This document shows positions 57,652-64,000 of a stretch of DNA of 64,000 bases, piece by piece. The stretch is taken from NCBI GenBank assembly GCA_023078555.1, contig CM041200.1, positions 3,046,001-3,110,000 of the forward strand, in the 5' to 3' direction. The stretch's first letter is position 1. Each line of letters begins with the position of its first letter. The notes under the pieces are model-generated. The model had not been told where the DNA came from and did not search any database. It was given only the letters and a program-made list of their open reading frames with translations. Origin of the DNA: Ulva prolifera. Lineage: Eukaryota; Chlorophyta; Ulvophyceae; Ulvales; Ulvaceae. A program made the position numbers and the translations under genes.

Positions 57652-58380
57652 ACAGCTACCACATAGCGAAATCAATGCAACAACACAACGCATCACCTAT
57701 ACCATGTTAACATGCAAGATCTACTATGCGGTGCATTGGTCAACCACCTTCCTCAAAACGTGGGACACATGTGAGTCAGCCCACAAGCTGAGATGATTTA
57801 GGAATGCCAACGGTTTGTATGCGCTTGTGGTGTCCGCCCCTCGGGGGTTGAGCCAGATGTCCGGTGTAAGTGGTGTTATTCTGCCCCGACCACCTATTCT
57901 CTTTGGTCTTGATAGCCAGCCAGGTGCCTGCCGTGAACTTCAAAAAATTGTGACAGGGTCTAGGAATACACATTCGGAGCAGTTTACGCGGCTTGCAATC
58001 CTGGTCAGAAAGGCATTATATATTGCGCTCGTAATGCAGGATATCTGCCACCACGCGCAGTTGTTTACCCTCTGCACTCCCGTGTTGCGCGCTCATAGCA
58101 TCTGGATTGCTTGTAGACACGAATGGTGTTACTACCGACGTCTAAACCGCAGCTGCAATCCAGCCATCTCAAGCGATGTAAAATAATGATAGGTACTGGT
58201 TCGTCGATGGCGATTTCAAAGATTTTTGCGTACTGTGTTGATGGACACTGTTGACATTCACTTCGCACCGTATAGATCAAGGCATCCTGCCATGATCTGG
58301 CAGAAAGCACTTTGAAAGTGTACTGGGCGCCACAGCCTCGACTTCGTATCACCGTGTACAGCATCCAGCCAACAGAGCAG
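57652..58380. other. Spacer upstream of the TIP41 gene
   Basis: No gene recognised; frames at 57815-58186 and 58065-58448 have no motif. Presumed promoter of the TIP41-like gene near its right end. Confidence 0.45.
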
Positions 58381-59695
58381 ATGCCGGAAGGAGACTTCGC
58401 ACCGCCAACAGGACCACCGCAGCCACGCCCTCCACATGCTACACTCAAAGTGTCATCTTATGTCCAAGATGGCTGGACATTCGAAGCCGTAAAAGGTTGC
58501 ATCAGTGGGAGGGCTGATCTAGAAGCGATTCAAGAACGGCTTCACAATCCCCCTAGTCTCCCCGAGATGTGCTTTGGTTCGAATAAGTTGGTACTGCAGC
58601 ACCAAGACAGTGGGGCGAAGGTGTGGACTAGGTTCAATCATTGCCCTGTTTGCATATTCTACTCTGTGATAGATGTTGCATTCTGTAGATCGTTTTTGAT
58701 GCGCTTGGCGCGCTTTCGTCGTGGAACTCGCATGCCCCAGAACCCATCAGATTGAAGATGGCCCAGAAGTGGTCAGAGATGAACGCAGCAGAGATTTCCA
58801 AGTCCAATGCGAAAATTTTGGATTACGACTGGTGAGCAAAATGAGACTGCCAGCCCAACGTGATGCTCATCATGCTCTCAGATCTGGCTGATTAAGTGGC
58901 ACAATTGCAGGACATTTACCACTGACTATGCTGGATCTCTCATACACACATCCCGCAGAACGGAGAGCTTTGAAAAGACGGAACAGCGCATAGAGCGTAG
59001 CTTACTGCTTGAGAGGGCACCAATTTTGTTCAGTGCGGAGATTCCATTGTACGAATCTGAGATGGACGACAATGGAGTGTGTTCTTGCACAGTGCGGGTA
59101 TGTACGAATTTGACGCTAGTGCCTATTACTTTCTTTTGCCTGGTGTAAGATGTCACATGCTGGCCAGCTCCAGGTTCCCCTCATTGCCCTGCACTTTTTT
59201 CATGCCTGCCTACGATCATCATGGTGTAGATTCGAGTTATGCCAAAGTGCTGGTTCGTCCTGCTGCGGTTTTGGCTTCGCGTAGACGACACCATCATCAG
59301 GATACGGGAGGCCCGGTACTTCTGTGAGTTTCGCTCAAGAAATGTCGTGCTGCAAGAAGTCAAGCATGTGGAAGGGACATTCGAAGACCTGGCACAGGCC
59401 GGTGCACCAAGCAGCAATGTGCGTCCCCTGTATAACCTGGTGCACATCCACGTCCATGCAGCCGAGGTTGGTTGTGGATACCTCACTGCTGCAGTTGATA
59501 TCTGCAGGCCGTTGCCAATTGTCTGTCTGACATGTTGGTTGTATGTCGCATTGAAGGGGGCCACATGGCGCCGGTGTGCTGCAGATTGCCTTTGCGGATG
59601 CAGATGCTGCAAGCACAGCCATGCAGGCTGTGGCACCTGTTGGGGTCGTGTTGTTGACACAGCGAAGACTGCTCCTTTCGAGTGCCATTGATTGA
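58381..59695 (+). CDS. TIP41-like protein (PP2A/TOR pathway regulator)
   Basis: TIP41/TIPRL proteins bind PP2A-type phosphatase catalytic subunits (and TAP42 in yeast) and link them to TOR signalling; cytosolic. Exons 58381-58620, 58689-58831, 58911-59097, 59230-59466 and 59585-59695 (TGA). Total 918 bp, 305 aa, phases all match. Motifs: GWTFEAVKGCISG, LPEMCFGSNKLVLQHQDSG, IVFDALGAL, KMAQKWSEM, YDWTFTTDYAGSL, PILFSAEIPLYESEMDDNGV, VRIRVMPKCWFVLLRFWLRVDDTIIRIREARYFCEF, and VVLQEVKHVE. Length is close to the plant proteins (about 280-300). The last exon (from IAFADADAA) is weakly conserved in the family and the least certain part. Start chosen at the ATG giving a short P-rich head before the conserved domain. 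Confidence 0.93.
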
Positions 59696-61800
59696 GACAC
59701 TGATGAGTTCAGCAGTATAATCATCTCTAGAACCCAAGCAAGGCTGTGATAGTTCCTTGCAGACTTCGAAGAATCCATGTACGATGTTGAGGCATGATGG
59801 CGATACAGTGCACCCAGTTCCCTACGTTTTGATAGCCGGCATGTTGTGGTGCAGCCGTTTGTAATTTTGGACTTGGCCTCAACATGTACAGTCAAACACT
59901 TCCTGCCACACTTTGCTAAGGATTCCTGATCGCGAGTGTGCACGCTTGAGATAATGCTATGTTTTATAACAATATCCATACATAAGTGTATTATATGCTG
60001 TTAAACTGTTGCGAGAAATTGTGACAAGCCTCAACCCTGCACCATTGATGCCAATGGACCTAGTTTAGTGCCGGTTTGTCAACCATAGAGAGAGAGCTAT
60101 AACAGGCGTGAGGAAGCAGTATCAAAATTTCATTTGAAATGAATATGAGGAATTCATGGGGCTTCAATCTCTTGGCATCTGAGCATTGACCATCACCTCT
60201 AGCACATACAATGTATCTGACCTCGAAGCACAGGAAGGTTCTCCAGTCACACAAGGCCAGACTGAGTATGAATTCCTGTTCCCATTTGATGTTGGAAAGA
60301 CGTGTACACAGTTATTTCTGCCAAAAATAAAATACAAGAAAAGAGTCTGTGCACATTGCATACACAGTTGGATGTGTCAATGTATTACCAATATGCTTCA
60401 ATCTGACCAAGATTGCGTCAATTCGCACGGTGCATATGAGGATCTGACCTAGAGGTACAGCATGGCATGGATGTAAGGAAATGCACGATCCAGGTGCATG
60501 CTGATTCTCAAACGACGTCTTCAGCGATGTGGACCCATCTGGGGCACGGGCAGATTCTAGACTATTAGATCAGACACTATATTCCCAGTTCACACGCAAC
60601 TGACATGCCAGACTGACCTTTGTTGCAATCAGCAATTGATGTCCATTTGGCCAGCAGGTTATATACCCTGCAGGTGCCTTGATGGAATCGTGGTAACCCG
60701 TGTTTGGGCTTCTCGTCCTCTATATCACGGATGTTTCACATGACCTCAAGCAGCATTGACATACTTGGCTGGTTCAACATCATGTTCGAGCGATTCACCA
60801 ATGATGAGCTGCTGCTACATTTTGCCGCAATTGAAGTTGAAGAGATTGAATCAAATAACACAACGAAGGGTTAACTTCATGAACTTTGCAACTTATGAGT
60901 AAAAGCAGCCTGCACAAATGTATTGAATTCATAGAGCAGGCCACAGGCCAGATGTGGCAGGCCATAACTCAGGTCTGCCAGCAGCAGTTTGCTGTCTATC
61001 CTGACATGGCATGTACCGATCTGTTGATGGCCTTGTGACCCTTGACAGGCTCAACAATCTGTAAGTCGGTCTAGTACCTGCTTCTGAAGTACAAGGTACA
61101 CTTTCGGCTCCTCCAGCAAACAGCAGCTTTTGCAGCCGGGCTCAGCATCGCATAGGCCCTCCACAGCAACAAAGACGTTGTTGCTCAACATCACGTCATC
61201 ATTGTCAACCCCCCCACAATAGCAGGGAAGCTTTACACAGCAGTCGAGAAGCCGATATTCTGCCTGTTACTCCCCAACACCACTTCCCCGGGCTAAACAT
61301 GTCACCACTGCATGATGCGGTTCTCCACAGTGAAGCGGCGCCTCTGAGAAAGTGCGCTAGCCAAGCCTCTGACCAGGCTGCAACGTTCCACATTATGTAT
61401 GTTCAAGCAATTGTCCACCATTTATTAGACCGGCAGGTATGCCTCTCTTGCCTGGGCACCCTCCGCACCGCATGGCAGGTTGTTGAATAGGTTTCCTAAT
61501 CGCAGCCGCGCTGAAAGGCTGGGCCATCCTCTTGGGCCACAAATGCTTCAGTGGATTTCGTGCATCCCAAGGGGAGCACATGCAGGCCTTGTGTGCGTGC
61601 GTGTCATGCCCCGATGTCACGCATGCCATTGATGACGTGCTGTGTTGGGTCCAGCACACAACCCATCCAGGCCGTACTGCCTGGCGTTGGGTCAAAGTCC
61701 ACGCTGACCACGAGATCATCTTCGCAGGCAAGGATAGCAACGGCATCGTAGCAGGGACACGCTATGGCTCGGCTGCACTGTGGATGCGGCGTCGCCATTG
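59696..61800. other. Unresolved region, possible minus-strand gene about 60750-61450
   Basis: No clear gene on the plus strand. On the minus strand two stretches look exon-like: 61188-61080 reads NNVFVAVEGLCDAEPGCKSCC...YLVLQKQ and ends before a GT, and about 60812-60752 reads LIIGESLEHDVEPAKYVNAA then TGA. I could not join them with certainty and do not recognise the family. The short minus frame 61813-61604 (VAILACEDDLVVSVDFDPTPGS) may be unrelated. Confidence 0.3.
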
Positions 61801-63021
61801 TCTGGCTTAACACTGTTCAGCCAGACATCAGTGAATCAGGTTTGTGCACCCCCCTTTATGGCCAAGGGAAATCCCGATGGAAACCAGATTTTCCAACGCA
61901 CTGCGCCCGGTGCCTCCTTTTCAAACAAGCAGGGTCCCCGGTGGTTTGTTGAATGTTTAAAGGGGATAAAATACAAAAAATTCGTGCCGCCGCAAGCAGC
62001 GGTAAAAAGGCGGTCACAAACATCATGCAGTCTTCACAGCAGCATTACAATGCCTACACATCCTCCTGCAGCAGCCTCTCCAGCTCGTTAATAGACATGC
62101 TCATGTCATCATCGTCTGGAGCCACCTCTGGCGCCTCCGGATCGCCATGGATCTTGCAAGATCAGCAAATTCAGCACAATATTCAAGCCTGTGCTTGTCG
62201 TCAGCCACATGCAGTGCCTCATGCAGCCAATTGCTCAGCTTACGTAAATTTCCTTCCCTTCTCATGGTCGCTGCCCGACGGACAGTTGCTACGCGGCTGC
62301 CCGCCATCGGGATGGCCCCGATGGACCGCTTGCAGTTTATGCCGGGATCCTGGTGGCCGGCTGCTCCGGCCACCGGGATTTGTCTTAACTTTTTTCCATG
62401 CATTCCGGGATCCCGATCGGGGTGCACACCCCAGAGTGAACCCCTGTCCCGTGATTCGCGGCGTTCGCGAGACTAACAAGTGCCGAAGTCTGTCCCAGGT
62501 AACGCCCGGCTATCTTGGTGGCACAGGCGATTATTATCGGCAGCATGGGCCAGTACAAGCAACGGATACATCATGCCGACCTTGACCGCGGATTGAAGTG
62601 CACCCAGGGCACCTCTTTGGCCCTGAACGCCGTTGACTATCTCGTTCGTGACCGAGGCCATGTGGCTAATATAGCATCTCGGTTCTTGGAGATGGCTATG
62701 ATCGTTACGACCTTCCTAGAGCACTTGGGCTCGAGCCATGTTGCACGCATCCATGGATGCGATGGGTGCAGGAGGAGCAGTGTTTAAAATTTCAGCAATA
62801 CATCGCTTATATGCGATAAAATTAAAATTCAAGTCCGAGTTAAGCTATAAAACCTAATAATGACACCCTCGTTATAGCGAGCGAAGCGAGTGAAAAATTA
62901 TTTCACGCGACATCTTAGAGCTTGCTAAGCGATCGCGAAATTCATTCAGCGTTCCGACAATCGCTTATCACTCCAAGTGCTGGTGTGCTGGCTGCTGTTG
63001 CATTCCGCATCCTTGCTAGCA
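61801..63021. other. Region without a resolved gene, probably transposon-derived
   Basis: Open frames on both strands at 61780-62585 with S-rich (YTSSCSSLSSSLIDMLMSSSSGA) and P/R-rich character, no recognised domain. Near 62880-62945 there is a CGAGCGAAGCGAG word and GTGAAAAATTATTTCAC, a perfect small inverted repeat. A decayed hAT end follows, so part of this may belong to the same element. Confidence 0.35.
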
Positions 63022-63507
63022 ATGGCAGGTCGTCAGCCTAAAACCAAGCTGCCCAAGCATTATCCGACTAAAGGTCTGTTTAGCAAGCGCATAGACGGAC
63101 CTGTGGATGTCATTGAAGTTGATGTAGACGACAGCGTGGGCGCAATTCGTGCACCCGATGAGCAGCCTGTTGCCAGTGCTGACGATGATGTGCAGCAGTC
63201 GGAAGCAATAGATATAGCAGTACCAGCTAAGAAACGAGCAAAATTGAATCTTCTGGACCATCAGCATGCGTGCTTTACCAATCTCTTTGAACCGAGCGCC
63301 ACTAGTAGTTCGACAATGACAGCACAGATGAGCGTGGCTTCTCAGCAATGGACTTCTTGAAGCATAAGCGTAGGAAACGGCTGGATACGCACTTGGAGCT
63401 ATGTATGCGTGCGAAGCTACAGCGTCTATTCACTCTACAGACCTTCCCGTTTGTGGATGCTATTGATGTGTGGAAGGCCAAGGGCCGATATGGCACTGTG
63501 ATTGAGT
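63022..63507 (+). pseudogene. hAT-family transposase C-terminus, frameshifted
   Basis: The frame 63022-63360 starts MAGRQPKTKLPKHYP and ends TAG/TGA. A second frame overlapping its end (about 63325-63507) carries DERGFSAMDFLKHKRRKRLDTH...LELCMRAKLQ and FPFVDAIDVWKAKGR. This resembles the ERGFS.MN.IK...R.RL...L..LMRI motif of hAT/zinc-finger-transposase C-terminal dimerisation domains. Broken by at least one frameshift; no ends or target-site duplication located. Confidence 0.5.
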
Positions 63508-64000
63508 AGTTATGTCTACAAGCGTTATGCTATTGCAATATTCCCCGTGAACAGGACCTATAGCTTAGCAAGCTATCACTTAATTACTGCCGAGGGGCTC
63601 CTATAGCTTATTAAGCTATGTACAATCAAACGAAGTTTTAAACACAGAGGAGGAGTGTAGTTGTCCCTGAGCCAGAGCGGTGCACGCGGTAAGTTCACCG
63701 CCGGTGACATATTGCGGGCGGGGCGGTATCCCTGCTCACCTACTTGAGTTGTCATGGAGCCCCAGACGCTTGGGTAAGCATAAGTACACCGGCGGTATAA
63801 TACCGCATACTATTGTATTCATGCGGGCAGCCTTGGACATCGTTCTAACACCAAACAGCTATTGGTCCCAGATATATCACATCAGGTCCCTGGAGTGACT
63901 TTAAAGCATGGATATCCACAGCACCAGGTGCTTGTGGTGCAGGCTTATGCCAAGGCCTTCCTGCGGGTTGCCATGTATGTCCAACTGGCCCAGCGACTGT
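63508..64000. other. Right edge, nothing resolved
   Basis: Contains two similar words CCTATAGCTTAGCAAGCTAT and CCTATAGCTTATTAAGCTAT about 50 bp apart (63559 and 63611), each an imperfect inverted repeat. The frame at 63680-63898 has no motif. Confidence 0.4.

Overview
The window looks like nuclear DNA from a flagellated green alga (Viridiplantae). Genes are split by short spliceosomal introns, mostly 60-360 bp. They encode an axonemal dynein heavy chain (flagella), a plant-type plastid DAHP synthase, a plastid-style MurG, a plant PRAF-like PH-RCC1 protein and mitochondrial proteins with presequences. The PRAF/BRX architecture and MurG together hint at a streptophyte or early-branching green alga, but this is inference. 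The window holds no bacterial operons, CRISPR arrays or rRNA genes.

Gene-rich left part (1-27.0 kb), alternating in direction: 3' end of a dynein heavy chain (+, 1-5947); nuclear NAD9/NDUFS3, complex I 30-kDa subunit (-, 6787-7729); class II DAHP synthase (+, 8159-10320); MurG (-, 10915-12584); a 3-kb GC-rich repeat block (about 13.0-15.9 kb); a PRAF-like PH/RCC1/BRX-like protein lacking FYVE (+, 16863-22346); methylmalonate-semialdehyde dehydrogenase ALDH6 (-, 22869-25550); and a small unknown membrane protein (+, 26284-27021). Exon models were built by hand from splice signals and family alignment. For NAD9, DAHP synthase, MurG, the PRAF-like gene and ALDH6 the exon lengths sum to a multiple of three and give full-length proteins. 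About 41 introns were resolved. Acceptors are mostly TGCAG, and four donors appear to be GC rather than GT.

Transposon-rich right part (27.6-57.7 kb): a solo gypsy LTR (27685-28502), copia fragments with a solo copia LTR (29.6-31.0 kb), a damaged minus-strand copia element (31161-35682), and a three-level nest. The outer layer is a Ty3/gypsy chromovirus with 800-bp LTRs (37104-54987, target-site duplication CGTAT). Inside its gag lies a hAT-type DNA transposon (39683-47319, 8-bp duplication GTTACAGG). Inside that lies a young copia element with identical 353-bp LTRs (40694-47279, duplication ACGTA) and one in-frame TGA in gag-pol. Several short dispersed repeat families recur around these elements. 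A further 1.38-kb hAT remnant lies at 56263-57643 (duplication GCCGTGAG).

The right end holds a complete five-exon TIP41-like gene (+, 58381-59695), about 3 kb that I could not resolve (perhaps a minus-strand gene near 60.75-61.45 kb), and another decayed hAT transposase end (63022-63507).

Together the genes point to motility (dynein), plastid aromatic amino acid synthesis (DAHP synthase), a probable plastid peptidoglycan pathway (MurG), mitochondrial respiration and valine catabolism (NAD9, ALDH6), and PP2A/TOR-type signalling (TIP41). They are ordinary unlinked eukaryotic neighbours, not a cluster.
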